Assembly (NCBI GenBank): GCA_028819255.1
Contig: JAPPMB010000031.1
Coordinates: forward strand, 1 to 59,585
Reading direction: 5' to 3'
DNA length: 59,585 nucleotides
Source: Bryobacterales bacterium
Lineage (GTDB): Bacteria; Acidobacteriota; Terriglobia; Bryobacterales; UBA6623
Part shown: in pieces, positions 40,892 to 51,068 of the stretch
Layout of the letters: every line of letters begins with the position of its first letter
Position numbering within the stretch: position 1 is the first letter of the stretch
Position numbers and translations under genes: made by a program
Notes under the pieces: model-generated
What the model was told of the DNA's origin: nothing
Databases searched by the model: none
The model's input: only the letters and a program-made list of their open reading frames with translations

Positions 40892-41456
40892 GCTGGTTGG
40901 GTTGGGGTGCGGACAACAGTGTAAAACCCTCGGCTGCCTACTCGGAAACAGGGAAGGCGTCGACGAGGGCAGGGGGCGGAGTGACTTCGGCCCGTCGGCC
41001 GCCGTTTGTTCTCCGGTAACAGAAGCTTGTCCCGCGCCGCGCTGGTTCCTCAGTGCAGTCACCGAGTCCCGGTCAGGCCGTTCCGTCCTCCCTGGAGCCG
41101 CCAGTGCTTGACAAGTTCACTGGCCATGGACCCGCGATCCCAAGAGCGCGGAGAATGTTCCTCTGCTCCGGTCTTTCCCCGGTCTTGTCGTGCGCGCCCC
41201 GCTCATCGTGTAATCCGTCTGGGAAGTGCCGAATTCCGGTGGTGACGATTCTCCCGTGGCCGAATGCCAGGCGACCGGCAGATCCATCCACCGTCCCTGA
41301 AGGCCGTCCGCCAAGGCTCACTCTGCCCGTCCGGAAGAGCGCAAGGCACACACAAGTGTCCCTTGTACCCGAGACCTGAGGGCGAGCAGGGGCGTCCGTA
41401 TAATCAGGAAGTCCGATGGCGCTAGCGTCCGCCGCTTTCTGACCCCACGACCTGAA
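40892..41456. other. 565-bp intergenic region with the promoter of the exported-protein cluster
   Basis: No frame here has a recognisable domain or good start context. It separates the minus-strand ATPase gene from the plus-strand cluster, so promoters should fire both ways. The only clear element is the TATAAT at 41399. Confidence 0.45.
41399..41404 (+). promoter_or_regulatory. Consensus -10 hexamer TATAAT
   Basis: A perfect TATAAT, 52 nt before the ATG at 41457. Transcription would start near 41411, giving a leader of about 46 nt. A TTGTAC at 41363-41368 is too far away (30 bp) for a standard spacer, so there is no good -35 box. Confidence 0.45.
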
Positions 41457-44400
41457 ATGGCCTGCAGGCATCTGGCTCTTGGCCTTCTTGCGGTGGCCGG
41501 ACCGTGCCTGGGGCAGATTGCAGACGTCGGCGCAAGCTCGCCTCTGGGCGGCGGTGTGTCGTCAGCGGCCGGTTCCCCTGTTCGGCAGGTTCTGGCGCTA
41601 GTCGACCCTCAGGCGGCCGGCTCCCTCTCCGAGCTGCAGGCTGCGGAGATCGAGCAGTTCCTAGCCAACCTTGCCGACGATCTGGTCTCAGGCGATCTCA
41701 ATCTGGAGGCGAGGGTCGCCCCGGAGTTTCGAGGGACCCCCCTTGTTCCGGCGGAAGAAGGCCTCGCTCTCGCGAGCGGCGTGCTGCGCTCATTCCATGG
41801 CACGCCGGCATCCGAGACCGGCGTCGGTGCGGACGCAGTGGGCGGCGAATTCGCCGAACTCCTGGAGGGGTACAGGTCCGTTGACTGGGCCAAGTTCAAG
41901 ATCGTGCGAATCGCATCGCAGGGTCCGGACGGCGCTAGCACGACTCTTCGCTTCCAGCTTGCAGGAGTGACGTCCGACGGCCACCGTCAGCAGTCAACCG
42001 GCCTTTGGGAATCCGAGTGGAAGCGGGGGCCGGACAACTCCTGGCTGCTGGCGGCGATTCGCGCAGGTCCCAGTGAACGCAGCCGCACAAGTGCTGCCGT
42101 GTTCACGGATGTCTCAGAAGCTGCACTCGGTATGAACGCCTCCTTCAGCCGGCAACTCAGGTACGGCACCGAAGTCTGGCGAACCCGAATGGACTCCGCC
42201 TCGGGCATGGACGTGTACGGGCAGCAGGGGCTTGCCGTGGGCGACTATGACGGAGACGGTCACGAAGACTTCTATCTGACCCAGCCCGGAGGGCTGCCGA
42301 ACCGCCTGTTCCGCAACCTGGGAGACGGCCGCTTCGCCGACGTGAGCGCCGACGCCGGCCTCGATGCTCTCGACGGCTCCTCCGCGGCGTTCTTCGCGGA
42401 TATCGAAAACAACGGAACGCAGGACCTGATCCTGATTCTCTCCACGGGCCAGCCGCTGCTCTTCCTCAACGGGGGGCAAGGGAGCTTCAGGCTGTCCAGG
42501 GAGGGTTTCCCTCTGGGAGTCAAGCCGGGCGCCGTCGGCGGCTGCATCGGCGACTACGATCTCGACGGGTATCTGGATCTGTACGTGACCGCGTATCTCT
42601 GGCCCAATGCGGCCTCTCAGCTCCCGAGGCCCTACTACGACGCGACGAACGGGCCGCCAAACGTTCTCTATCGCAACCGGGGGGACGGTACCTACGCTGA
42701 CGCGACCTCGGAAGCGGGGCTCGACGAGAACAACAATCGATTCAGCCACGCATGCACCTGGGGCGACTACGACCAGGACGGCCGGCCGGACCTCTTCGTT
42801 GCCAACGACTTCGGCCGCAAGAACCTGTATCGGAATCAGGGCGGCGGACGGTTCCAGGATGTGACCGCCGAGGCCGGGGTCGAGGATGCCGGCGCCGGAA
42901 TGAGCGTCGCGGTGGGCGACTACGACGGGGACGGCTGGGAGGACGTGTACTTCGGCAACATGTGGTCTTCGGCTGGCCGGCGGGTCACCACCCAGCTCGA
43001 CTTCAAGAGCGACAGTCCCGACGCCCCCAAGGAGATCTATCGTCGTCACGCGCGCGGAAACTCGCTCTTCCGGAGCGAGCGGACCGCCTTCGAGGACGTC
43101 ACAATCGCGTCCGGCGTGGAAATGGGGCGCTGGGCGTGGTGCTCCGACTTCGTGGACTTCGACAACGACGGCAATCTCGACATCTACATCGTCAACGGGT
43201 TCGTGACGGGCACCGAGAAGGACGATCCGGATCTTTGAAGTTTCTTCTGGCGGCAGGTCGTGTCGTCCTCTCCGGAAGATCAGGCCCGTTCCGCGCATTA
43301 CGAGCGAGGCTGGGCGCTGCTGTATCGTCTGATCCGGCTCAACGGCAGCCTGAGCGGGCACGAGCGAAACGTCCTCTACTGGAATCGGGGTGACGGCACG
43401 TTCGCCGACCTGTCGGCCGTCGCCGGCCTGGACTTCCCCGAGGACGGGCGTGCCTTCGTCTCCTTCGACTTCGACCGGGACGGGGACGCCGACATCCTGC
43501 TCAACAACCGAAACTCCCCCCAGCTCAGACTGCTGCGGAACGATCTGCCTTCTACCCACAGTTCCGTCGCCTTCCGGCTCGTGGGAACCGACAGCAATCG
43601 CGACGCCGTTGGCGCGAGGCTTGTCCTCGAGACAGCATCCGGGCGGCAGCTGGTCCGATCGGTGCGCAGCGGTTCGGGATTCCGTTCGCAGCCCTCCCGG
43701 ACCGTTCTCGTCGGCCTCGGGGACGAGGACGGGGTCCGCGAGCTGCGGGTGCATTGGCCATCCGGTAACGCAAGCCGATACAGCGAGATTCCGCCAGGGC
43801 ACCTTGTGGAGATCACGGAAGGCCGAGCAGGCGTCGTGGCCGTGCCGTTCGACTCAGGTCCCGAAACTGCGCCCGCCGCCCCGTTTTTGAAGGAATCCGC
43901 GACCGATGCGGGGAGGGAAGGCATCTGGCTGACTGAGGCGACGCCGGCGCCTGTCGTCAGGGGCCGGTCCTTGGACGGGTCGAAGTTCGAGCCCGGGAGC
44001 TATCGCGGAAGGCGCGTTCTGCTCAATTTCTGGGCCACCTGGTGCCTGCCTTGTCAAGGTGAGCTCGCCGATCTCAGGGACCACAGCGCGGCCTTGGAGG
44101 CTGCGGGAGTCCAGACGCTTCTGGTGTCGGTCGACGAGCCCGGCGAGCTCGACTCCGTGCGCCGCTTCGTCCGCGAGCGGGAACTGCAATTCCCCGTAGT
44201 ACTACCGGACGAGGAGTCGGTGACCGCTTTCGATCTTCTTCTGAGGCACATACTCGACCAGTCAGGCGAGCTTGCGATTCCCGCCTCCTTTCTGATCGAT
44301 GAATCGGGGAAGGTTCTGAAGCTCTACCTCGGGCCGACTTCGGCCGCCCAGGTTCTCAGCGATTTCGCGAGCTGGCCCGACAGCGAGGCAGAATTGCTGG

Positions 44401-45401
44401 AGCGGGCGCTTCCGTTTCCCGGGCGGGCGTACACCACGCGCTTCGAGCGGAACTGGGTCCAGCTGGGCGACGCCTACGCGTCCGCGGGACTCGGCCGCGA
44501 GGCTCTTGCGGCCTTGGAGCATGCTGTCGGCGTCCATCCGAAGCACGCTGCGATCCTCGACCGGCTGGGAAGCCTCTACGGGGAGCAGGACAGGTGGCTG
44601 GACGCGGTCGCGAGCCACCGCGCCGCAGTCGAGCTGGGCCTCCCGGGAGTGAGCGCGCAGGTCCATCTGGCGGCCGCTCTCGCCGAACTGGACAGGCTTT
44701 CCGAGGCGCGGGAAACGGCGGCGGCGGCCCTCGCCCAGGCTCCAGCCGACCCGGATGTCCTGCGCGTGTGGGGCGCGGTCGCATCGCGCCAGGGAGATTT
44801 CGCCGACGCCCTGCCGGCCCTGCTCGGCGCCAGAGAGAGCGATCCCGACAATCCCGAGACGCACTACAACCTGGGCTGGCTGTACATGCAGACGGGGCGC
44901 GCCCAGGAAGCGGCGGCCTCGCTTCGCAGGGCTGTCGAGATTGCGCCCCGGCATGTGCGGGCCCTACACGATCTTGGAATCCTGCACGCCCGACAGGGGG
45001 CGTGGGGTCTTGCGGCGGACTCCCTGCGCAAGGCGACGGAGGGCAAGCCCGACTTTCCGGAAGCGCACTACAGCCTCGGTCTGGTTCATGCCCAGCAAGG
45101 CGATTTCGAGCGCGCCGAAGCGTCACTGCGTGCGGCGCTGGATCTTCGCGTCGACTATGCCGAGGCTCTCGCCGACCTCGGCGGCGTCTATGTGGAGACC
45201 CGCAGATTCCGAGAAGCACTGCCTCTGCTGGCGCGAGCCAGCGGGCTGAAGCCCGAGCTGGCGCAGCCTTACCTCAACGCCGTTAGGGCCCACCTGGCCT
45301 TGGGCGACAGGGACGGCGCCCTGGCCCGCTTGGAAGACCTGCTTCAGGTTCGTCCCGACGACCCCACCGCGCTCGCGCTGAGGAAGCGGCTGGGGCAGTA
45401 G
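41457..45401 (+). pseudogene. Exported FG-GAP/ASPIC-UnbV/thioredoxin/TPR fusion protein with one in-frame UGA
   Basis: 1,314 codons when read through a single TGA at 43236-43238 (codon 594). A signal peptide (LALGLLAVAGPCLGQ) leads to an N-terminal domain (about 20-220). FG-GAP/VCBS calcium-binding repeats with DxDxDG loops follow (DYDGDGHED, DYDLDGYLD, DYDQDGRPD, DYDGDGWED, DFDNDGNLD; about 260-580). FFWRQVV right after the stop, then GDGTF and DFPEDGRAFV continue the same domain, so the gene is one unit. ASPIC/UnbV covers about 700-795, a TlpA-like redoxin with WCLPC (Cys863, Cys866) about 825-978, and TPRs about 995-1311. The stop splits the propeller; a downstream product would lack a signal peptide. 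Pseudogene, sequencing error or recoding: see findings. Confidence 0.8.
43249..43267 (+). other. Hairpin 10 nt after the in-frame UGA (bSECIS-like)
   Basis: GGCGGCA (43249-43255) pairs completely, with two G-U wobbles, with TGTCGTC (43261-43267) around a five-base loop GGTCG. The apical loop begins 17 nt after the UGA and starts with G, features used to recognise bacterial selenocysteine insertion elements. GC-rich coding DNA often forms such hairpins by chance. Confidence 0.35.
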
Positions 45402-45477
45402 ATTCCGGCGTGAGCGGCCGGGCCTGCCCACACCGTCCGGTCCGGTCCCGCGGCAGTGCTCCCGCAGTCCGGCTGGC

Positions 45478-45483
45478 TATACT
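45478..45483 (+). promoter_or_regulatory. -10-like hexamer TATACT before the second FG-GAP gene
   Basis: TATACT (5 of 6 to consensus) ends 7 nt before GTG 45491, the spacing of a leaderless transcript. It supports 45491 over the earlier GTG at 45410. Confidence 0.4.
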
Positions 45484-45490
45484 GCGGATC

Positions 45491-47317
45491 GTGCCCAGGG
45501 CGTGCCACGCTTTGCTCGCGCTTTGGCTGGCAGTTCCCGCAGCGGGTCTTCAGCAGGTGCCCACACTGACGCCGCCCCGGCCTTCGCCGAAGGCCGCAAG
45601 GGGGGTCAGCTACGAGGATGTCACCCGAGTCTCCGGCCTGCATTCGTTCGAGCACCGCTCCGGATCACCCCGCAAGCCGTATCTTCCCGAAACCGTCGGC
45701 TCGGGTCTCGCGCTCGTTGACTACGACAACGACGGGTGGCTCGACGTCTACCTCGTCAACGCCCTCGCCGAGGATGCCCGGCTGGGAAGGGATGTGCCGG
45801 GTTCGGCCGCGCTGTTCCGAAACAATCGAGACGGAACATTCGCAGACGTGACCGCCGACGCAGGCGTCGGGAACGACCGCTGGGGCGTCGGGGTCTGTGC
45901 CGGGGACGCCAACAACGACGGGTGGGAAGACCTTTTCGTCACGAACTTCGGAAAGAGCCGCCTCTATGTGAGCGCGGGTGACGGCACGTTTGAGGACGTT
46001 GCCGGAGGGGCAGGCGTCGAGATCGACGCCTGGTCGACCGGGTGCGCCTTCGGCGACTACGACGGCGATGGACTCCTCGATCTCTACGTGGCCGGATACG
46101 TCGACTTCGACTGGGACAATCCGCCGCCGCCCGGAGGGACGCCGGCGCGGCCCCTGCCGGAGTCCCCGGAGCGTATGCGCGGCGCCGGGGCCCGGCTCAG
46201 GACGGGCGCCGTCTACGAATCCGGCCAGACGGCATGCGTGTACTACGGAGCCGCGGTCGCATGCGGACCGAAAGGCCTCGATCCAGCGCCCGACATCCTG
46301 TTTCGCAACCTGGGCGGAGGGCGGTTCCGCGACGTGTCGCAGGAATCGGGCCTGCGTGCGGCGAAAGACAGCTACGGCCTGGCTGTCGCCTGGATCGACG
46401 TGGACGACGACGGGCTCTTGGACATCGTCGTGGCCAACGACTCGATGCCGAACCACCTGTTCCACAACCTTGGCGACGGGACGTTCGAGGAGATCGGCAT
46501 GCTCAGCGGGCTGGGAACGAACGGCGACGGACTTGAGCAGGCCTACATGGGCATTGCGGCCGGGGACTATGACCGCGACGGCCGGGCCGACTTTCTCTTC
46601 ACCACGTTCGCCGGCGACAACTACACGCTGCACCGGAACAACGGCGGCTTGGACTTCAGTGATGTCACGCTGCGGTCCGGGCTCCTGGCGGCAACCATGC
46701 CGTTTCTGGGCTGGGGGGCCGAATTCCTCGACTACGACAATGACGGTTGGCTCGACATTCTCGCGGCGAACGGCCACATTTTTCCGAGTGCCGATCCCGC
46801 CAGTTGGGGAACCTCCTACAAGCAGAGGACGCTCCTCTTCCGCAACCTGCATGACGGGACGTTCACCGACGTGTCGGGCAGCCTGGGAGCGGGCTTCAAC
46901 CGTCCCAAGAGCTCCCGGGGAGCTGCCGTCGGCGATCTTGACAACGACGGGAGCCTCGACATCGTCCTGAACAATCTCGACGGACGCCCCACGGTGCTGC
47001 GAAACCGCGGGGCGTCGGCCGCTGGTCACTGGATCGCCGTAAAGCTCGTGGGCAGTACCGCGATGTCGGTTCCTCGGGACGGAATCGGGTCCGTAGTGTA
47101 CTGCGAGGCAGGCGGGGTCCGGCAGCGAGGCGAGGTGGCCTCGGGCCGCGGGTACCTGTCCCAGAGCGATCTCCGCGTGCATTTCGGACTGGGCGGAGCG
47201 GAGAGTGTGGATCGTCTGGAAGTCGTCTGGCCGAACGGGTCGAGAGAGTCCTTCAGGCCTCCGACCGTTGATCGGATCCTGGTCGTGGAGCAGGGAAAGG
47301 GCATCAGGGTCGAATGA
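45491..47317 (+). CDS. Exported CRTAC1-like FG-GAP/ASPIC-UnbV protein
   Basis: About 608 residues. A signal peptide (PRACHALLALWLAVPAAG) is followed by FG-GAP/VCBS repeats with Ca-binding loops DYDNDGWLD, DANNDGWED, DYDGDGLLD, DVDDDGLLD, DYDRDGRAD, DYDNDGWLD and DLDNDGSLD (about 75-510). A C-terminal ASPIC/UnbV domain (about 520-600) has the VYCEAGGVRQRGEV and HFGLGGAESVDRLEVVWPNG pattern. Such proteins form extracellular or periplasmic beta-propellers, probably for adhesion or binding; biochemical roles are largely unknown. The GTG at 45491 is chosen because the signal peptide begins there and a -10-like TATACT lies 7 nt upstream; GTG 45410 is an alternative. Its stop overlaps the TPR gene start by 4 bp. 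Confidence 0.85.
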   Translation: MPRACHALLALWLAVPAAGLQQVPTLTPPRPSPKAARGVSYEDVTRVSGLHSFEHRSGSPRKPYLPETVGSGLALVDYDNDGWLDVYLVNALAEDARLGRDVPGSAALFRNNRDGTFADVTADAGVGNDRWGVGVCAGDANNDGWEDLFVTNFGKSRLYVSAGDGTFEDVAGGAGVEIDAWSTGCAFGDYDGDGLLDLYVAGYVDFDWDNPPPPGGTPARPLPESPERMRGAGARLRTGAVYESGQTACVYYGAAVACGPKGLDPAPDILFRNLGGGRFRDVSQESGLRAAKDSYGLAVAWIDVDDDGLLDIVVANDSMPNHLFHNLGDGTFEEIGMLSGLGTNGDGLEQAYMGIAAGDYDRDGRADFLFTTFAGDNYTLHRNNGGLDFSDVTLRSGLLAATMPFLGWGAEFLDYDNDGWLDILAANGHIFPSADPASWGTSYKQRTLLFRNLHDGTFTDVSGSLGAGFNRPKSSRGAAVGDLDNDGSLDIVLNNLDGRPTVLRNRGASAAGHWIAVKLVGSTAMSVPRDGIGSVVYCEAGGVRQRGEVASGRGYLSQSDLRVHFGLGGAESVDRLEVVWPNGSRESFRPPTVDRILVVEQGKGIRVE

Positions 47318-48342
47318 CGGTCGGCGCAAAGCTTGCAGTGCTTCTGGCGGGAATCGCCGTCGCCAGCGGCGGCCAGTCCCCGGAGCTGTCCCGCTACGCC
47401 GCCGACCTGAGAGCGGCGGACACCCTCCTCTCGCAGGGCGATTTCCGAGGAGTGATCGAGAGGCTCGAGCCTTGGCCTGAGAGGTTGCCGCATCGCCCGG
47501 AAGCGAACCACTTTCTCGGCCTCGCCCACTACCGCCTGAGGGAGTTCGACCAGTCGATACGTCACCTGTCGGCGGCTCTCGACACCGAGCGCGAGGATTC
47601 CGAGCCGTGGAAGCAGACAGTGGAGGTCCTCGGCGTCGCCTACTACTTCGAGGGCCGGTGGCAGGAAGCCAGACCCCTGCTCGAGAAAGCCTCGGCCTGG
47701 AAGGCCGCCGACCCAGACTTCCTCTACGCGCTGGCGAGGACTCAGGTGCTCACCGGCGGAGGCGGCAGTGCGAGGATTCCTGTCGCGGGCATCTTCGGTG
47801 TCGATCCCGCCAGCCCTCCGGCGCTGGTCCTCACCGCTAGGCTGGCGCTGCTGGAGAACGGTCTCAGGGACGCCGAGACCCTGCTGCTCAAGGCGCTGGA
47901 GGCCCGGCCCGACCTGCCTGGCGCCAACTACCTGCTCGGAGGCATCGCGCTGCGGGAAGGGAACCACTCCAAGGCGCTGGCTTTCCTGCGAAAGGAGCTG
48001 GAGAACGATCCCGGACATGCCGAGGCGTGGCATTCGACCGGCGAGACGCTTTTGGCCCAGGGACGGGAGGCGGAGTCAGTCGAGGCGCTGAAGAGGGCCA
48101 TCTGGCTCGGATCGAAGTCGCCCGATCCCTACATCCTGCTGGCGAAGGTCCACATCGAGCGAAGAGAGCTCGATCTGGCGGAGGACGCGGTCCGGCAGGT
48201 TCTTCAGGCCCACCCCCGGAATTACGAGGCCCACTTCCTCTACAGCCGAATCCTCTACAAGATGGGCCGTCGGGAACGGGCACGCATGCAGCTGGAGATC
48301 GCCGAGCAGGTGCGGCGCGCGGGACTGCCCTCGCGCCCGTAG
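47314..48342 (+). CDS. Exported TPR-repeat protein
   Basis: 342 residues with an N-terminal signal sequence (KLAVLLAGIAVASGGQ) and about seven TPR-like helical pairs (for example ANHFLGLAHYRLREFDQSIRHL, AWHSTGETLLAQGREAESVEAL and AHFLYSRILYKMGRRERARMQL). TPR proteins act as scaffolds. The ATG overlaps the stop of the FG-GAP gene (ATGA), so both are made together and may form a complex. The TPR tail of the 41.5-kb fusion protein is of similar type, which suggests one split and one fused version of the same module. Confidence 0.83.
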   Translation: MTVGAKLAVLLAGIAVASGGQSPELSRYAADLRAADTLLSQGDFRGVIERLEPWPERLPHRPEANHFLGLAHYRLREFDQSIRHLSAALDTEREDSEPWKQTVEVLGVAYYFEGRWQEARPLLEKASAWKAADPDFLYALARTQVLTGGGGSARIPVAGIFGVDPASPPALVLTARLALLENGLRDAETLLLKALEARPDLPGANYLLGGIALREGNHSKALAFLRKELENDPGHAEAWHSTGETLLAQGREAESVEALKRAIWLGSKSPDPYILLAKVHIERRELDLAEDAVRQVLQAHPRNYEAHFLYSRILYKMGRRERARMQLEIAEQVRRAGLPSRP

Positions 48343-48343
48343 G

Positions 48344-48366
48344 GCCCGGGCCGTTGCGCCCCGGGC
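48344..48366 (+). terminator. GC-rich hairpin after the TPR gene
   Basis: GCCCGGG (48344-48350) and CCCGGGC (48360-48366) form a 7-bp stem with a nine-base loop, immediately after the TPR stop. No T-tract follows. It could end or stabilise the upstream mRNA before the ADP-ribosylglycohydrolase cluster. Confidence 0.35.
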
Positions 48367-48409
48367 GCGCCCCGCCGTTCGTGCGAAACGGGTCGTCCGG
48401 ATCTTCGAG

Positions 48410-48415
48410 TATGAT
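48410..48415 (+). promoter_or_regulatory. -10-like TATGAT before the first ADP-ribosylglycohydrolase gene
   Basis: TATGAT (5 of 6) ends 24 nt before ATG 48440, leaving room for a short leader with a GGGGAG ribosome site. It suggests that the cluster has its own promoter. No good -35 box is seen. Confidence 0.4.
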
Positions 48416-48439
48416 TGTGGCTGCCTTGGGGAGCCCCTG

Positions 48440-50017
48440 ATGCGCAAGTGCCGTTCATCCCTGCTTGTCGCGGCTCTGATCTGCGTCACGGTCTGCGCCT
48501 GCGGGGACCCTCCGGGGGCGGGGCATGAGCGAATCACGATCGCGGAGCTGCGCGACAAGATCGCCGGCGGCTGGGCCGGACAGATGATCGGCGTGAGCTT
48601 CGGGGGCCCTACGGAATTTCGTCACCGCGAGTCGATCATTCCCGAGAGCGAACTGCCCGAGTGGGACCCGGAGAAGGTCAGGGACTCGATCCGGCAGGAC
48701 GACCTGTACGTGGACATGACATTCGCGCAGGTTCTTGACGACAAGGGCCTTGATGCGACCACCGAGGACTTCGGCGCGATGTTCAGGGATGCCGAGTACC
48801 ACCTTTGGCACGCGAATCTCGCGGCGCGCCGGGCACTCAAGCGAGGCGTTCCCGCGGCCCTCAGCGGCACCCCAGAACACAACGCCCACGCCAACGACAT
48901 CGACTTTCAGATCGAGGCAGACTTCGTGGGACTGATGACGCCCGGCCTTCCGCAGGCGTCGAACGACCTCTGCTTCCGGGCCGGCCGAGTCATGAACCAC
49001 GGCGACGGAATCTACGGCGGGATGTTTGTCAGCTGCATGTACGCCGCGGCCTTTTTCGAGAGCGACCCGCGGAAGCTGGTGGAGTCCGGTCTCGCCTGCC
49101 TTCCGCCCAAGAGCCCCTACGCGAAGCTGGTCCAAGACGTGCTGGACTGGTCCGACCAGCATCCGGATGACTGGATCACGGTCTGGAACCTCGTCGAAGA
49201 CAAGTGGAATGCACGGGAGCCGTGTCCCGAGGGCGCGGCCAACGCGTTCAACATCGACGCGAAGCTCAACGGAGCCTACATTGCGCTCGGGATGCTGTAC
49301 GGGGAGGGCGACTTCGGGAAGACGATGAGGATTTCCACGCGCTGCGGGCAGGACTCGGACTGCAATCCCGCGAGCGCGCTGGGCATCCTCGGCGTGGTTC
49401 TGGGGCTGGACGGCATCCCGGACGAATTCAAGAGCGGGATCGAGGCGATTGCGGACGAGAAGTTCAGCTACACGGACTACTCCTTCCGGACCATCGTCGA
49501 CAGCACCGAGAAGCGCGCGGTCGCCATGGCGGAGCGACACGGCGGGCGGGTCGAAGGCGACGAGCTGCTGGTGAGGACCCAGGTAGCGGTCCCGGCGGAG
49601 TTCGAGACCTGGGACGACTACGGGTCTCCGGTCGAGCGCGTCCCCGTGACCGACCCGCGGTGGTCATTCAAGGGGGACTGGGAGGACACGACTTCGCACT
49701 GGGGTCCGCAGCACACGGTCAGGACCAGCGGCAGCAAGGGGGCCGAGGCGCAGATCGACTTCGAAGGAACAGGAGCGATCGTCTCGGGCTTCTACCTGCC
49801 CAGCGGCGGCAAGGCCGACATCTATCTGGACGGCGAGCTGGATCGAACGGTGGACGTGTATCCCGACGAGGATCGGCCGAAGGGCTGGGAATCCGTTTGG
49901 CACAACTATCGCCTCGAGGAAGGAAGGCATTCGGTGCGCATCGTCGTGCGAGGGGAGACCTACCCGGGCTCCTCCGGCAGCGACATTGCGCTCACGCATC
50001 TGGTCGTGTTTCGATGA
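48440..50017 (+). CDS. Exported ADP-ribosylglycohydrolase-family lipoprotein, copy 1
   Basis: 525 residues. The N-terminal signal ends at a VCAC lipobox-like site (about 17-21), so it is probably lipid-anchored. The catalytic fold (about 30-370) has the family metal site in variant form: QDDLYVDM (Asp87, Asp88) for DDTxM, and GQDSDCNPA (Asp305, Asp307) for GGDTDTxAA. MNHGDGIYGGMFVSCMYAAAFF is a strong conserved block. From about 400 a separate beta-sandwich follows (IDFEGTGAIVSGFYLPSGGK, ADIYLDGELDR, HSVRIVVRGE), like galactose-binding-type modules. The family hydrolyses N-glycosidic bonds to ADP-ribose; this exported branch has no known substrate to me. It starts a cluster with ribokinase, a permease and two more homologues. 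Confidence 0.85.
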   Translation: MRKCRSSLLVAALICVTVCACGDPPGAGHERITIAELRDKIAGGWAGQMIGVSFGGPTEFRHRESIIPESELPEWDPEKVRDSIRQDDLYVDMTFAQVLDDKGLDATTEDFGAMFRDAEYHLWHANLAARRALKRGVPAALSGTPEHNAHANDIDFQIEADFVGLMTPGLPQASNDLCFRAGRVMNHGDGIYGGMFVSCMYAAAFFESDPRKLVESGLACLPPKSPYAKLVQDVLDWSDQHPDDWITVWNLVEDKWNAREPCPEGAANAFNIDAKLNGAYIALGMLYGEGDFGKTMRISTRCGQDSDCNPASALGILGVVLGLDGIPDEFKSGIEAIADEKFSYTDYSFRTIVDSTEKRAVAMAERHGGRVEGDELLVRTQVAVPAEFETWDDYGSPVERVPVTDPRWSFKGDWEDTTSHWGPQHTVRTSGSKGAEAQIDFEGTGAIVSGFYLPSGGKADIYLDGELDRTVDVYPDEDRPKGWESVWHNYRLEEGRHSVRIVVRGETYPGSSGSDIALTHLVVFR

Positions 50018-50098
50018 GCGCTTCATCGCTCGGCCCGGCCGCGGCCTCCGACCGGGACGGGAGCCGCGGCAGAGCACGCCGGACCGGGCGGCACATTG

Positions 50099-51037
50099 AT
50101 GAGCGTACAACCTGAAATCGTCGTCATCGGCAGCCTCAATGCCGATCTCGTCCAAAACGTCGACCGGCTGCCGAAGCCGGGCGAGACGGTCGTCGGCGGC
50201 AACCTCGAGACGTTCAGCGGCGGCAAGGGCGCCAACCAGGCCTACGCCGCTGGCCGGATGGGAGCGCGGGTCAGGATGATCGGCCAGGTGGGCAGCGACA
50301 GCCTGGCTTCGCTGCTGCTCGACAGCCTGCGGTCGGCCGGCGTCAACACGGACTCGGTGGGGGCGGCCGAGATGTCGACCGGGGCGGCCGTCATCCTCGT
50401 GCTGCCCGACGGCGAGAATCTGATTGTGATTTCGCCCGGGGCGAACGCCACGGTCACGCCCGCACTGGCGGCCGAGAAGCTGGGCGGACTCGGAGAGAGG
50501 GCCTTTGTTCTGTCACAGCTGGAGATTCCGACGGAATCGGTCCGGGAGTCGCTTGCGGTGGCGAAGGGCCGGGGAGCGACCACGATTCTCGATCCCGCCC
50601 CGGCCCGGGCCCTCCCCGGCGAAGTCCTGCGGAACGTGGACTTTTTGACGCCGAACGAGACGGAAACGGCAGCTCTCCTGGGAGAGCCGGGCCTGGCGCT
50701 CGACACGGACTCCGATCTGGAGACGGCCGCCAGGAGGATCCTTGCCCTCGGTCCCGGAACGGCGGTTCTTAAGCTGGGAGCGCGGGGCTGCCTGATCGTC
50801 AGCGAGCGGGACAGTCTGCGGGTTCCCGGGTTCAAGGTCGTTCCCGTGGACACCACCGCGGCCGGGGACGTGTTCAACGCCGCTTTCGCGACCGGTCTTG
50901 CCGAGGGCAGGACACTCGAGGCTGCGGCGAGGTTTGCAAACGCGGCGGCCGCTTTGTCCGTGACTCGTCCCGGCGCTCAGAATTCCGTTCCGTCGCGGCG
51001 GCAGGTGGACCGGTTCCTGAAGGAACCTGGCGGTTGA
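50099..51037 (+). CDS. rbsK: Ribokinase
   Basis: 312 residues, PfkB family. Ribokinase hallmarks are GSLNADLVQNVDRLPKPGET (about 12-31), SGGKGANQAYAAGRMGA (about 41-57), DPAPARALP (about 162) and the catalytic DTTAAGDVFNAAFA (about 252-265), with the base Asp preserved. It phosphorylates ribose to ribose 5-phosphate in the cytosol. The ATG at 50099 is preferred; a TTG lies one codon upstream. Sitting between two exported ADP-ribosylglycohydrolase homologues and beside a permease, it indicates that the imported product is ribose or a ribose-like sugar. Other PfkB substrates remain possible. Confidence 0.88.
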   Translation: MSVQPEIVVIGSLNADLVQNVDRLPKPGETVVGGNLETFSGGKGANQAYAAGRMGARVRMIGQVGSDSLASLLLDSLRSAGVNTDSVGAAEMSTGAAVILVLPDGENLIVISPGANATVTPALAAEKLGGLGERAFVLSQLEIPTESVRESLAVAKGRGATTILDPAPARALPGEVLRNVDFLTPNETETAALLGEPGLALDTDSDLETAARRILALGPGTAVLKLGARGCLIVSERDSLRVPGFKVVPVDTTAAGDVFNAAFATGLAEGRTLEAAARFANAAAALSVTRPGAQNSVPSRRQVDRFLKEPGG

Positions 51038-51068
51038 AGTTGGAAGAGCTGGAATCAGGGAGGCAGGC

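Noticed and set aside
41073..41471. 132-codon minus-strand frame in the 41-kb intergenic region
   Set aside because: No recognisable motif; it overlaps the TATAAT promoter and the start of the FG-GAP fusion gene.
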